The position numbers and the translations under genes are program-made. Shown here piece after piece: positions 12,065-24,132 of a stretch of 64,000 nt of DNA. The first letter of the stretch is position 1, and the number at the start of each line of letters is the position of its first letter. The notes below the pieces were generated by a model. The model was given only the letters and a program-made list of their open reading frames with translations. It was not told the origin of the DNA and searched no databases. The DNA is from Sepiola atlantica (lineage: Eukaryota > Mollusca > Cephalopoda > Sepiida > Sepiolidae): the NCBI GenBank assembly GCA_963556195.1, contig OY744519.1, positions 105,771,500 through 105,835,499 on the forward strand. The letters are read 5' to 3'.

Positions 12065-12900
12065 CAGTGTGTTGCAGCAAAATCCAACACCTGACAAATA
12101 GAAAACGAAATATATAATCAAAACAAAAGTTGTATATGCAGTTTATTTAGCAACAGTTGGAGCTACATACAACATGTTCTTTCAATTAAACCGCCACCGG
12201 CGGAAACAAGCATCTCAAGGCTGGTGATAACCGAGCCACACGTTTTGGTGATTATGTTCTTGTCTATAGCGGTGAACCCATTTACGATTTCAACTTTCAG
12301 CGAGTCAACCGTGTTTTAGGCGTGCTTGTTGTTCTTGACCACGTTCACACCACACAAGAAATAATCAAGAGGTTGCAGTCGTTTACATTGGGCGGCCACA
12401 AGTCCGACGACATGGGTGACGAACATTGTTGAGCAGCCATCCCTGGGTCGTCTTCGCCTTCTGTGCAGGAGCGGAGTCCTGCTGGAAGACGTAGAGAGTG
12501 TCTGGCGACGATGTTTTCAATCAAGGCTTCACCATGTTCCTTTGTACTTCCTGATATATCTCGGCGGTTACTGAAGCCCTTTTAAAAGAAGAACGGGGGA
12601 ATGGAATCCCCTTTGCCGAAAATGACGCCAATGATCATGCTGGAGGAAAAATCTTCGTGTGAGTCACATCGGTAACCTCCTCGATGATTTTACAGATCCA
12701 CGCGTCGTTCTGCGTTTTGCTTGTGTTGAAATTATTTTTACCTCAGCATCCCAGCGGACCAATGTTTGAGCTGGTTTAGCAAAGCCGCCGCCTTGACTTT
12801 CCTCGACTCCTTCGAGGCATTTGTGATAAACTTTCAGTGAGACTTGCGATAGAGGAGTAACCAATGTTCTTCTTGATTCTTTGGCAGATTGTCGACTTGT
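12065..12900 (-). pseudogene. mariner-like transposase relic 1
   Basis: Read on the minus strand from 12900 down. Visible pieces: an N-terminal segment ending near QNDAWICKIIEEVTDVTHTK, then MIIGVIFGKGDSIPPFFF, then YVFQQDSAPA (second catalytic Asp context), then WPPN...NLLDYFLCG (third catalytic Asp context), then NTVDSLKVEIVNGF. This is the Tc1/mariner DDE/D order, close to mariner-type enzymes with a DxxxPxDYxxWG signature. Several frameshifts and stops break the ORF and the first Asp motif is unclear, so it is inactive. The segment ends near a (TA)n run at 12060. Terminal inverted repeats were not confirmed. Confidence 0.8.
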
Positions 12901-12929
12901 GACATCTCATGTCAGCGACGATCTTAGCG

Positions 12930-13130
12930 TATTAAGTAGTAATAGTAGTGTCAATAATAGAAGAAGTAGTAGTAGTCGTAGTACAATTTTGATTCCAGAT
13001 GACACATTCATTATCCCAAGGTCTCTTCATACCAAATTGGGTGAGATCATGGTAAAGGGGTTTTAGAACACGTATTTACTGTTTTATTAACAGTAGTAGT
13101 AACAGTAATAGTGGTATACCATATTTCTAA
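12930..13130. repeat. imperfect AGT-rich low-complexity stretches
   Basis: Runs of AGTAGTAATAG type at 12933-12985 and 13092-13118. Probably degenerate (AGT)n or (TAG)n microsatellites. Confidence 0.6.
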
Positions 13131-13712
13131 TAGCTATTATGCATTCGGTACCTAAAGTAGAAGTAACATATTGTAGTAGTTACTAGCGCCGACTGTCGGC
13201 TCAGTGTGACGATTTCAATTGCTGTCGGTGGTACTGCATCACTTTCACTAATATAATTGAGGAAACTATGAATCTATATATGCTCCGAACACCCTATGTC
13301 TTATATAGTAAAATAGTAAAGTAGACTAGACTCTAGTGGTCTAGGAGATCGAAAACTCGTCTGTCTCTGCTCATCCTGACATTGTTTCCACACGTCCCGG
13401 ACTTCTCCATGCCACTAGATTCAAGCAATACTGATGCAGTATAAGTTGCTTCACCACATATTCCAAACGCATCCACCCATACAGAAGTTATCAATTTTAT
13501 CTCGAACCTAAAAAAAGTCGTAAAATAAAGTATGCTTCGTACCACATTAGGTGTTATACCGTTGAATAGTTTTAGGGTTTATAAGTACCCTAAACATGAT
13601 CATAAAATAAAAATGCGTTCTCGTGCAATAAAAGCCATTAATTATTCCAAAGATTAAAAATAGTTGATTTTAAATTCATCTTTACATGGTGTTCCATGAA
13701 TTAGTCGGAACA

Positions 13713-13713
13713 A

Positions 13714-13746
<33 letters not shown>

Positions 13747-13780
13747 AACAACTACTACTACTACTAGCACTACTACTATT
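13713..13780. repeat. (CTA)n microsatellite
   Basis: Nearly pure (ACT)n with two interruptions. Confidence 0.9.
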
Positions 13781-13799
13781 ATTTAATGATATAAAATCA

Positions 13800-15009
13800 T
13801 AACCAATACATTTTTCTCAAGGTTTTGACAATGTTTCCTGATAGTACAATAAAATCTACCTGTTGTAGAATCCATATAGATTTCTATTTTCATATCGGGA
13901 ATACGCACGATAAACATTGGCTATGCTTACATTCAATAGACTTGTTTTACACCTAAAACTCTTTTGTGATCCTAGTAATTGCGTAAATAAATACACCATA
14001 CTGGTGACGTAATTTATGAATTATTTGTTATTGCCTTTCATTCAGTTAAAGTCGTTGTACCTTTAAAACGATGATTTTTCTACGAATAATTAGTAATAAA
14101 ACTCAACTTCCTGTAAATAAAGCAAGGCGTTTACTTATGCAGTATATCAGTATAGATGCGATCCTACGTTTGAATACCTTTCCATTAAATCATAATAGAA
14201 AATAAGCATTAATACTGTAACAAGAATATAGATTCATAAATCTTTTAGCAATTAGTTATAAACAAAATGTCCATTCAAACGGCTGTATTGTTAAAGAGTG
14301 GCGCATATACTAGTATTTCTACCAAGTTAAAAGAGTGCAGCCGATCTATTAGTTAATCTATAAGTAGTGAGACTAAAGATTGATAACTTTCCTGACTTTT
14401 ATTAAACAGTCCCAGCGAAACAGAACTATTGCATGCCAACACAAAATTCCACGTAGCTTACCATCATACTACCTTCATATTCGTTGATCAGGCCTGTTTA
14501 TTTTGTTACTGTTCGAAATAGATATATATTAGTTTGATTACTATAAATAAAAAAGAATATACATATATAATTCTGCTAGCAAACACATATCCTAACATAA
14601 ATAAATGAACAAATCACGTGATTTCAAAATCGAACTGCACTTTTATTTTTATGTTATTGATTTATTCTATGATTGTGAGTCGGATATTGTAATAATGTTT
14701 CCCGAAATGACCGACGCAAGAAACAATCCCGCCCGGTGATCCTAGTTTGCAGTTACGGTTATGAATATTTAACGTTATTCCTATTCATCCACTGAGCTCA
14801 AGCCAGCTTCCAGTTAGGATAATGGTATAGTAAGGCGGCGTAGGATAACAGAGTAAAATGAAGGTACCAGACATCATGTGGTAAACACATGCAACAACGC
14901 GATTAAAACAGATGTAAATATAGAAACCCGGATAAATCATGCTGTACATATTTATGTTTAGCAGCATTTATATTGTCATGTTATACACATACGCACACGC
15001 ATACATGCA
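13800..15009. other. no gene recognised
   Basis: AT-rich sequence, no repeat family or long frame seen. Confidence 0.4.
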
Positions 15010-15010
15010 A

Positions 15011-15092
<82 letters not shown>
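15010..15092. repeat. (AC)n-(TA)n compound microsatellite
   Basis: A short (AC)n run passes into about 70 bp of (TA)n. Confidence 0.9.
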
Positions 15093-15094
<2 letters not shown>

Positions 15095-15445
15095 TATCAT
15101 ATCAATTTGGTCTTTATTTAAAACATAACAGATGTTTGTTCATAGCCGATACAATCAGTACATTAGTAATAAAAAAGTCCCAATTTTATAGACAAATGAA
15201 TCTCTAGATTTACAGATAAAAACGAATTACTACAAATATTTGGACTTTGTTATTTTTAATTTAACAATGGTATTGGTTATGAAGAAACAGCTGTTATTAA
15301 ATGGAGATCAACTTTGATTGATACGATATATTGTCTTTGTCTGAAAATATCTTAATTCATAATTATTCTCAAATAAAATATTAGTACTGTATAAACGTCT
15401 TATACACTGAGATTACATAGGTTTGACTACATAACTAAAAATATG

Positions 15446-15494
<49 letters not shown>

Positions 15495-15672
15495 CATATA
15501 TTATTATTAGTAGTAGTATTATTATTTCATGTATCAACATAAAATGTTATAAATAAAGAGATATAATGCTTTATGTATAAATTTTCAGTATTTACTTCAA
15601 CAGTGCTCGATACGTGGGTTGAGATAGGTAGTAAGTTATGAAAATATATTTATGGCAATTAAGCTACACAAA

Positions 15673-15707
15673 AGCTACGCGTTTCATCCCCGGAAGGAAT
15701 CGTCAGG

Positions 15708-15709
<2 letters not shown>
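15673..15709 (-). ncRNA. hammerhead ribozyme motif, PLE type, short stem III
   Basis: On the minus strand: AGC, core CTGACGA, a stem II formed by TTCCT/GGGGA-type pairing, GAAA, then CGCGTA and GCT. The two CG dinucleotides give a two-base-pair stem III with no loop, UA precedes the scissile bond, and AGC/GCT can start stem I. Stem I is cut short because a (TA)n tract (15709-15743) begins there. Hammerheads with such a short stem III are known from Penelope-like elements, where two copies act as a dimer. Activity is inferred, not shown. Confidence 0.65.
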
Positions 15710-15744
<35 letters not shown>

Positions 15745-15747
<3 letters not shown>

Positions 15748-17100
15748 ATAAAGTAGGTATGTGTATATTTTTACATATTTGTATGTGCAGGATTCGGTCC
15801 GAAATTAATTAACCGATTATTATGACTTTGGGAACACTCTTGCTAAGCATAACTGGTAGAAATGAAAAATATATTTAGATATATTTAGATAATACAAAGA
15901 TGATAAAATGGAAGCGGAAATTCCTCCGTGAAAAAAATGATACCTCTTATTTTTGTGAAACTTTAATATTAGGTAGTATACCTCAATTAATAAATATACC
16001 ACAAATTTCAGTTTATCTGGCGTAGTTTACGATATTTTAGGGGATATAATATGGACACTACCTCCTATTATAAAATCAAAATATTTCATGTTTGCATTGA
16101 ATTTCGTTCATCGTAATAAGATACGAATCAAGCGAGATTTCCTGAATTTCACTTTCTTCTGAAGAGGCCTTAAACTTAAGCTTTAAATTTTAGATATTTT
16201 CTAAAAACCAAAATAATCAAATGTATGTTAAAGAAAAATTCGAAAATCTACGTTACATTCCTGAAAAATTGTTCGGTTCGAAGAATTATTTTTTCTCGTG
16301 CTTGGATCTGTATAATATAGACTATACTATACAAATCCAAGATTTGTATAGTATAGTCTTTTAGAGATTCCTCGAGGCTATCACATTATTTTAGAAAATT
16401 AACGAGAATAATATTATTATTCAATATAATAAATTTGCTTAAATATGTTTACCCAAACACCGGAAAGAAGATTATCAACTCGTCCCCAAGTTACAAATTT
16501 AAGTATTTTATTGTTATTCTTTTTCTTCTCGTGGGACGCAACAGAGCCATGAAACACTGTTTAAATAAGAAAAGTCCTAAATAGCGCTACCTTGCTAACG
16601 GTAGAATGAGCTTAAAATATATCGATATAGAGATCGATTTACTTTATGCTTCGATAGAGACTTCTCTTATCATCTGAAAGCACAGTCTAGACGCCAACCA
16701 GAATTTGTCTTCCTCGAAAAAGAAACGATGCAATTACTCATCGTCTCGACGGCGTAACACATTCGTTACTGCGAACAAAGATTTCTGCTATCGTAAAATA
16801 AAAACGTAAGAAACGTTTTATATTTGCATCTAAACATCGAAAAATTCGGTCGATCGCCTTGGCCTTATTAAAGACATTTGTTAGTAGCAAAATTGGCCAT
16901 AATTAGAAGCTGTGAAGGTACACAAAGAAGTATATACTAGTTGGCCTACTCATAATTAGGGGTGTTCGAAGTTAGTATATGCACACTTGAACTTTTAACA
17001 AGTGCAAGTTATCAGTTTGTCGAAATATGGCATTAGGTTAAGCGTATAAAGGTAGCGAATTTTATAGATACGGTTTTATCCCAGGTAAATATAATACATA
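15745..17100. other. no gene recognised; one hairpin
   Basis: No coding or repeat family recognised apart from the hairpin at 16319-16359, listed separately. Confidence 0.4.
16319..16359. repeat. perfect 18-bp hairpin
   Basis: AGACTATACTATACAAAT (16319-16336), a CCAAG spacer, and the exact reverse complement (16342-16359). Neither arm is a simple repeat, and no U-run follows. Confidence 0.9.
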
Positions 17101-17101
17101 A

Positions 17102-17190
17102 TCTCGTTGACACACTAGTTCTCATTAGATAACATAAATTAAGCGATTTTAAGCCTGATAAGTATCACGGGAATACCAGGCGCTGTAGGT
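17102..17190 (+). repeat. 5S-rRNA-like sequence, internally deleted
   Basis: Reads CGTTGACACACTAGTTCTCA, AAATTAAGCGA, GCCTGATAAGTA and GGGAATACCAGGCGCTGTAG. This follows animal 5S rRNA order, with about 20 bases of the box C region missing. It is a 5S pseudogene or the head of a 5S-derived SINE. Two better copies lie at 22440 and 33422. Confidence 0.6.
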
Positions 17191-17199
17191 GGAAGGACG

Positions 17200-18427
17200 G
17201 CGACACCTCTCTACAAAAACTGCAAAAAACTAACATCGTTAAAATCACTTTGCCTAATACACATGCGACTGAGGATCGCTTATAAATTTAATAGTATCTG
17301 AAACCCGCTCAAGAGACGTGCTGCACCAGGACACAAGTATGACCCAATATAGGAGAGTATATAAAGCATTGGTTTATCTAGTTTTGTGATAGAAATTTGT
17401 ATTCATTTCAATTAGAAATTAGAAGCGAAATGACGTGATGTAGAGCCTAGACAAATATGGATGTATAGATCCTTTTGATGATGTAGCCAGAGCCTACTCT
17501 CGTTATAGAAATAGATTGAAGCAGTTAAAAATAATAAAGTGGAAGTTTAAATTGTCGTCGTCGCCTTTTTACTTATTGTACTATCGACATATGTAATTTT
17601 ATTAAGTATGGCGCGGGTTGTTCATCCAGATTTTCTGCAAAGGATATTGAGGTCAAAATTAAAAGGAGAAATGAAGAAAGGATGATATCAGAAAGAAATA
17701 TACAAAACGAAAACAAGCTTTTCCATGTCGAAAAGCAAAATCAGAAAAAGAATCGTGTTGTCCAAGAAAGCTGTGATCAGGAATCGGGTCACGGCTATTC
17801 ACCCCATAGCTGACGTCGGATGACGTACATAAAATAGTATTTAGCATGTCACTGTTGATGACTAGTCGAAGTAAACGCACATTCTGCTTTTTGGTACCCC
17901 CGCGGAGACCATGGATTTGACGGTGTATGTGACGGTGTATATGAATGTCTGCATTCTCCTACAATAAAGTGCAAGCAATGAAAACCGGTTCTATTTTTCG
18001 ATTCATCATTTTTTCTGCAACGCCTTTCGGATTTGGTGGAGACCAGTAAAAATGGGTCCTGACATGATACATGTACAAAATCACACTGCCGACTGTAGAC
18101 CACAAAAGCAAGAGAAGAGAAAGTGTTCACGACAACTAGCTCCATTGAGAACCATAAAACCCAAATCTTGAATTACTACAAATTATAAAACATATATTGA
18201 TATGGTAGAACATGTATGAAGGTAATGATTTCACGACTGAAGTTATGGACATAAAATGTTCTCACTTTGTGAAATTAAGATCTTTTTTACTGATAGGTCA
18301 CCACGGATCGATGGCCGGTGGTAACTCAGAGATAAGTGTTAAGGAAATCGTCAGTAGAACAATGATCCCCACCACGGAAAGACCGGAAACAATGCATGAA
18401 AAAGGCTAAAGATTACAGAAGAGGAAG
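17200..18427. other. no gene recognised
   Basis: A 98-codon minus frame (17849-18145) contains no family motif. Otherwise unassigned. Confidence 0.4.
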
Positions 18428-19990
18428 TTATTATCCAACTGGACGGTTCAACAAATATTTGTTCAAATTAGACTTAAAGCCGACCATGCTGTAATCAGTT
18501 GGAAAGCATGCTTGTGGTATCTTTTTCTACAGATCGGATATTGTAGGAAAGAAACTTTGTTCATAGATGTTCCGTTTGTTTTTTTTTGTAAAAAAGAGAG
18601 AGAAGGGAAAGTTGTTCGCTGTGGTTGTAGGTAGACGAGTTCTTGCTGTGAATGTTTTACAGGATGGCGTGGATTTGAGCTCAGTCGAGCACCTACTATC
18701 AACATAACGATACAGTAGATAGAGGGTATCGAAATCTCTTGTGTGTGAAAGAGGATCTAGGTTCGAAAAGAGATAGCCTCCCACTAGATTCCGAAGTCGA
18801 TTTTGTACCCTATCCAGATAAGACAAAATGCTTCTAGCGGCACTTTCCTGTATATATGACAGCAGCACTTCATCTTAGCAGCAGATTTGATGTAAGTCGT
18901 CCATTTCACGTCTTGGGTAAAAGTCAGTCCTAGAAGATTATCAAAGAAGAGGGCTACATCGAGGAGGGATTCATTTCAACTGAAAAGTGAGGATCTAAGC
19001 GTTATTGGTGAAAAGAGAGAAGCTTGGTGTTAGAGTCGTTAAAAGTAACAACCCACTCTTACTCCAGGGCACTACGTGTTTGAAATAACAAGAAAGAGAG
19101 GGAGAGAAAGCGAGAGAGAGAGAGAGAGCGAGAAAAAGAAAGAGAATGATCTTGATCATCAATGTTCTTCGAAGTTCTGTCATAAATAGTTGTCGCGTAT
19201 GCATATATGATGTCAACGAATGATCTATGGATATGATTTTTGAGATCATTCATTAAGATCATGAAGAGTATTAGACCAAAAATGTATCCTTGCGGCGTGC
19301 CGGCATTATTGCTATATTCTTCGGAGTGTTGCTTGTAAACAACGACTGTTATAGTTTTATCAGAGAACAAAATGTGATGATTTATAAATATTCCATCACT
19401 AACAAACTTGGGAGCAAACCTTTGTGCCAAACTCTATCGAAGTCGTTTAATATATCAAGACTATCGCCCTAAAACAAAGCCCCCGTCGATAGATTCACTG
19501 ATCTCGTGCGATATCACAGTCAGCACGTCAGCTGCAAGTCGTGCAGGGCAAAATTTCATTGTGCTTGTCACTATAAAGATCGTTTTCGCTCAAGTGTTTG
19601 ACAACTTCATGATTTATTACAGATGACGGACAGGAGATTGATCGGTTTGTACTGGGACGCAGAAGACCGATACCCAGTTTTTTTTAATTATAGGCAGACG
19701 AGCGAAGTCTTCCAAGGCGATGGAAAGCATTTCTCCTTTAAGCAATTATTGAACATCTTTGTAAGGATAAACGCTCTTTTGGGCTACAATTATTCTGGTA
19801 TTATGACCGGAATGTTCTTGACATTGACGTTCTTAGTAAGTATTGCGACATCACAGACAGTTATTCGGATGTCGCCTAGAGTTTTCCTGGCCATAGGAAG
19901 AACATTCAGGTGGTAGTGATCCTATTCGCAAAGCGTAGAATTTGCTGAATAGTATTTTGCGAAAAGTTGGGCTCCATAAGATGTTGATAA
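18428..19990 (-). pseudogene. LINE-C: jockey/CR1-type reverse transcriptase relic
   Basis: Minus strand, read from 19990 down. An N-terminal RT block reads LTKMFNNCLKEKCFPSPWK, then TGYRSSASQYKPINLLSV (family form YRPISLL). The catalytic region has AGTPQGYIFGLILFMILMNDL near 19300 (family AGVPQGSVLGPLLF). It continues to SFVDIIYAYATT, where the catalytic A-DD motif appears as YAYA, so the active site is lost. Then come GLTFTQDVKWTTYIKSAAKM, LDRVQNRLRNLVG, SHTRDFDTLYLLYRY and a final FKSNLNKYLL near 18445. These are standard motifs of jockey/CR1-like ORF2. Frames shift several times. Matching tails lie at 30800-31160 and 53280-53450. Confidence 0.85.
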
Positions 19991-20113
19991 AATTACCTCT
20001 GGTTCATTTTTATTTTATTGTTTAAAAATCGCAAAAATCTATAAAAACTAACAAAACACATGTATTATAAAACTTTTGTTAACAAAGATACCGTGGGATA
20101 TTTTGGAGAAAGA

Positions 20114-20116
<3 letters not shown>

Positions 20117-20152
<36 letters not shown>
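20117..20152. repeat. (TA)n microsatellite
   Basis: (TA)n run of about 36 bp, 70 bp from the hammerhead at 20221. Confidence 0.95.
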
Positions 20153-20154
<2 letters not shown>

Positions 20155-20220
20155 CATAATATAAAATAAGGTGCTAATCATATTTTATTAGAATTCAATG
20201 TTCAGGCAAAGTACCTTAAA

Positions 20221-20267
20221 GTCCTTAACTCATGAGTTTTCAAAGAAAATCTTTCTCCTCAGAGGAC
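20221..20267 (-). ncRNA. hammerhead ribozyme motif, near-complete
   Basis: Minus-strand reading, 5' to 3': GTCCT, core CTGAGGA, an unpaired G, stem II AAAGA-TTT-TCTTT, GAAA, stem III ACTC-AT-GAGT, cleavage-site TA, then AGGAC. Stem I (GTCCT/AGGAC) is 5 bp and perfect, stem II about 5 bp, stem III 4 bp with a 2-base loop. All invariant core positions (CUGANGA, GAAA, UH) are present. Cleavage would fall between 20226 and 20225. The one oddity is the extra base after the A of CTGAGGA. The 2-base loop suggests a dimer, or a strained monomer. Similar motifs occur in Penelope-like elements; no PLE ORF lies directly beside this one. Confidence 0.75.
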
Positions 20268-20415
20268 CATTACCGCAATGACATTACGGCAGATAATGAA
20301 ATTAAACTTTGAAAATATATAAATATATATATATAAATACATAAAAGTATATAAAACATCAAATATATCAGCCTAAAACATACTTTTTTTGTCAAAGCTA
20401 TACAGTTGATCCAAG

Positions 20416-20417
<2 letters not shown>

Positions 20418-20477
<60 letters not shown>
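20418..20477. repeat. (TA)n microsatellite
   Basis: Uninterrupted (TA)n, about 60 bp. Confidence 0.95.
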
Positions 20478-20481
<4 letters not shown>

Positions 20482-20688
20482 TTTAAATTCCCGAAACAGT
20501 TTTACATGGTAAACAACTGATGATCCCTTAATATAATGTTAGAAACAAACTAATATAATAACTGCAAAAAATAAATTGACTTACATGAGTGATTTTCCAC
20601 TGAAAGACTTGGGACTATAAGTTTTTTTTTTCATATAGTTTTAATGATTGAGAAACTTCCGAGACTATATATATATGTATAAATCTAT

Positions 20689-20693
<5 letters not shown>

Positions 20694-20764
<71 letters not shown>
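20694..20764. repeat. (TA)n microsatellite
   Basis: About 70 bp of (TA)n followed by a short GT run. Confidence 0.95.
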
Positions 20765-20765
<1 letters not shown>

Positions 20766-21477
20766 GTGTGTGTGTAGACATACATTTAACGAAATAAATA
20801 AAATAGATTAATATTATATCACACTAACTCGGCTGATTCTTCAATCCTTCTGGTGTTACATGTTCCTATTTAATTCTGAGAAATAACTAACAATAGTAGA
20901 CATTTACTAAATAACGTAGCGTGTTTAAGCTTTTATTAAACTTGACATACGCGGTTATTCTGTTAGTGATTGTACAGTTTCTTTTCAGTATTGGAGACAT
21001 AGAAGGAGTCAACCCGAGCGACACTAATATTACAATGGTGGAATAAAGTATCGACCTCTTCAATTTCGATTCAAGTTTGATCAATTTATCTTAAGTGACT
21101 TCTTCACTTTCGCGACAAAGTGAACCTTTCGAGAAATAACGGAAGATAGACGGGCACTCTTTGTGAAATTTATCTATCTATGATTGTATTGTGTAACACG
21201 CGAAATGGAGAGAAGTGACGATACTACGGGCCACACTAGAACATGAATTGTGGAGGGAAAGGCAATTTTACCAGAATAGAATGACAAAAGTTATCCAGAC
21301 AAAAATAATGTATTTTTATTGACAACTTGTTAAGACAAGAAAAAGCAAAGAGTTGTTAATGAATGAGACCTGGTGCTCCCATAGTAGGTTGTCTTAAAAT
21401 AACAACTTCCTTACCTAAGATGCATCAACCATTGATGTTATTGTCTTTTCTTACCTAATTCTACATAACAACCAAAT

Positions 21478-21800
21478 CAAACACCATGAATAAATATTTG
21501 ATGATATAAAGAACTTTTACCAAAATGACTGGATCCGGCGTTTAATAACCCGAAGAGGATTGATATGTCGTAAAACAAAACAACTAAAATAAAACAACTA
21601 AAACAAACCCCATTAATAAATATTTGAAGATATAAAGAACTTGAAGTAAAAAAACTTTTTACCAAAATGACCGGATTTAGCGTTGAATAACTAGTAAAGG
21701 GTTGATGGCATATCAACCCTTTACTAGTTATTCAACGCTAAATCCGGTAAAACAAAACAATCAAACCAAACACCATTAGGAAATATTTGAAGATATAAGG
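21478..21800. mobile_element. three overlapping copies of the palindromic-repeat family
   Basis: Copy one (minus, 21478-21580) and copy two (minus, 21600-21722) both carry the reverse complement of the 3659-3895 repeat. A third, plus-strand half starts at 21707. Copies two and three meet head to head. ACCGGATTTAGCG... at 21670-21706 and its exact reverse complement at 21712-21748 form a perfect 37-bp stem with GGCAT loop. Copy three then changes abruptly to minus-orientation sequence (AAACAATCAAACC, ACACCATTAGG), as if rearranged. Confidence 0.75.
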
Positions 21801-22194
21801 AAAACCAGTGCCAGTATCAGAATTAAGCAGGCTAAAACTAATAAAAATGAAGAAACAGTGTGTAAAATAAGGGTAAACGAGCTGTGTAATGTACGAGGTA
21901 AATCAACGTATGGTTTATTTCAATACAAAGGAATATTTCGAGATTGCCCTGGGGAAGTGGGTACCAGCAGAAACTGACATCTTGGAGTATGGTGTTCGAA
22001 TCCTGTCGAATCCATAGAACCACTTTCACTATCGATGTTGGTAAACTTCACGTTGTCCCTCGTCTGAGTATCTGACTCTAAAATGGAATTGGAAAAAACA
22101 ATGCCAAACAGAACCACACCGCTTAAAACAAACTTAACATGCCACTCCATACAAAAAGAGAGGGACCTTTATTAAACTATGATATACAAACTAG

Positions 22195-22425
22195 TACTTA
22201 ACATGTTCTATATCGAAGTAAATAAACCTTGGAATCGACTTCCAAGAGATGTAGTAAATTGGCCAACGACGCAGAAATCAAAAGGTGAAATTGGATAAGT
22301 GCTCGACTACCGTATCATCTTCTGTGTAAATGTCTACCCTTCTTTTACTACGTGGCAAATGAATCAAGCTTGTTTTATTTTTTGCCAACTTTATTGAATA
22401 AAATTGAATTGAAGATTGTATTTTC
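22195..22425 (+). pseudogene. LINE-D: 3' end of CR1/L2-like ORF
   Basis: Reads VNKPWNRLPRDVVNWP followed by a KxKxxLDKxLD-like end, matching the conserved WNxLPxxVV tail of CR1/L2-type LINEs. An AATTGAA-like repeat at 22397-22415 would fit the short 3' microsatellite of that group. Only the last 60 or so codons remain. Confidence 0.6.
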
Positions 22426-22439
22426 ACCTCTTTAATCCG

Positions 22440-22546
22440 GCATTATCACGTTGACATACCTGTTCTCATTAGATCACCGAAATAAGGCGACGTTGTGCGT
22501 GGCCAGTACCAAATGGGTGACCATTTGGGACTACCAAGCGCTGTCA
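22440..22546 (+). repeat. 5S-rRNA-like sequence (5S-derived SINE head or pseudogene)
   Basis: In order: CACGTTGACATACCTGTTCT, TTAGATCACCGAAATAAGGCG, GTGCGTGGCCAGTACC, AAATGGGTGACCATTTGGG and ACTACCAAGCGCTGT. This matches animal 5S rRNA from about position 10 to the 3' end, including box A (GAAGTTAAGC) and box C (GATGGGTGACC) with substitutions. It should not encode functional 5S because paired positions are changed. The following 140 bases may be a SINE body. Confidence 0.7.
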
Positions 22547-22549
22547 GGG

Positions 22550-23049
22550 TAGGGCAACATCTACCTGTAACAACAGACGGCCCTGGAGATTACTTAAGCA
22601 CATCTGTTGACACAACCGAAAAACCGCTTCATGGCTACATTTCCGTTCTCAATTATGTGGTGAAGCTCTCTGAGGAGTCTTCTGTTTATTTCTAAATACA
22701 AGTTACTAATTGTTTTTCGCAACTGTGGTGTGTTTAAGTTACTATTTTAAAAGTATGAAACAACACATTTCACTAGTTTATTTCTGCATTGTGTCAGAAC
22801 ATCCAAATTGAAACGGCTACTGAAAAAAAGATACTTTATTTTGATAATTGTAAAACAAAATTAATGGTAGAATGTAACATTTTAAAACTTCTGCTGTGAG
22901 AAATTTAAATAACACAGTTTTTGTCATAATTACAAATAAAACAAATAAATTTAGATTTTTAAAATGATGTTCTCCACACTCTCTCTTTCTATCTCCCTCC
23001 CCTTCGTTATCTCTCTCTCTCTTTCTCTCATCTTTATATATATATACAT
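22550..23049. other. no gene recognised
   Basis: The first 140 bases may belong to the 5S-related repeat. A CT-rich stretch is present at 22978-23030. Confidence 0.4.
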
Positions 23050-23115
23050 ATTAGACCAGCAGTAATTAACATTCCTATATTGATGAATTCATATAAAACA
23101 CTAGAGTCTGTCGGT
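23050..23115 (+). repeat. tRNA-related SINE, 3' fragment
   Basis: GACCAGCAGTAATTAACATT and AACACTAGAGT repeat the 3' body of the SINE at 23325-23467. Confidence 0.6.
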
Positions 23116-23324
23116 ACAAATCATTTATATTTATAAAAAAATATTGTTATCGCTCGCTTAAATACAAAGATGGTCCTTTTGGTGAATATATAAACAGGCA
23201 GTCACACTAACGCGCTAAGCAACGTTTATTGCACTGGCAAGTTGAACACTTTCTGATTGCTTGCTATACGTGTCCGATGATTTAACATTATAGACTTAAA
23301 ATTTACTTCTTTCAGTGTTGATGA

Positions 23325-23462
23325 ATAGTGGTCTGGGGGTAAGAGCTAAGCCTGCAGAGATGAAAGTGACTTTGTGAATGGGTTTGAATCCTTAGACCAG
23401 CAGTAATTAACATTGCCTACACTAATGATTGCATATGTCATGAAACACTAGTGTAGGTAAAC

Positions 23463-23467
<5 letters not shown>
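23325..23467 (+). repeat. tRNA-related SINE
   Basis: A-box-like AGCTAAGCCTGCAGAG, B-box GGGTTTGAATCC, then CAGTAATTAACATTGCCTAC and AACACTAGTGTAGGTAAA. A very similar sequence occurs in reverse at 34360-34480, and a more diverged one at 34072-34190. Transcription by RNA polymerase III is presumed for the family. Confidence 0.75.
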
Positions 23468-23519
<52 letters not shown>

Positions 23520-23560
23520 ATGTGTGTGTATGTGTGTGTGTGTCTGTCTGTCTGTAGTGC
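23468..23560. repeat. (TA)n-(GT)n compound microsatellite
   Basis: (TA)n to 23502, then a GT-rich run, directly at the 3' end of the SINE. Confidence 0.9.
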
Positions 23561-23699
23561 CTACACCGAAAATAGGCAGGCAAATAATAAGAGGATACAT
23601 TTCAAACCGAAACTTCCAAACCAAACTATTGATGATTTAATAAAACCAAGTATTCCCAGATGCATTTACTCAAAGACAAATAGCAGAATTAAGTAAACA

Positions 23700-24093
23700 A
23701 TGAAAAACATTATTTTTAGACGAATAATCTAGAAAAAATGAAAGATAAAATGTTAAAATACTTGAGATACCATGGCACAACACATTTATTAGCGATGTGT
23801 CATGTTTATACATATAACATAAATATATGCCCTTCCATCTCATCACGCAAAAGATAGCGAAGAAAACATGTGCCTGTTTCTAGGTTCCATACGAAACCAT
23901 TTCAAGTTGTAGGGTAAGCGTAAAAGCAAATAGCAAGACAACCGCATCAGACTTACCCCGCCGCCTGAAATGAATTTGAAAAAACCTATACTCTGAAGTA
24001 AAAAGTCAACTATAGGTGATTGTTTTTCTTTAGATCATTAGAAATGATACTAATAATTTATATATGAAAAATTAACTTATTTGCGTAATTCTA

Positions 24094-24132
<39 letters not shown>

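Noticed and set aside
14939..15121. Open frame made of alternating Tyr-Ile residues (also at 28409, 35073, 37001, 43096, 44902, 54700)
   Set aside because: Pure translation of (TA)n or (CA)n repeats; no coding meaning.
20517..20552. CTGATGA then GAAA on the plus strand
   Set aside because: No stem II pairing between the two boxes.
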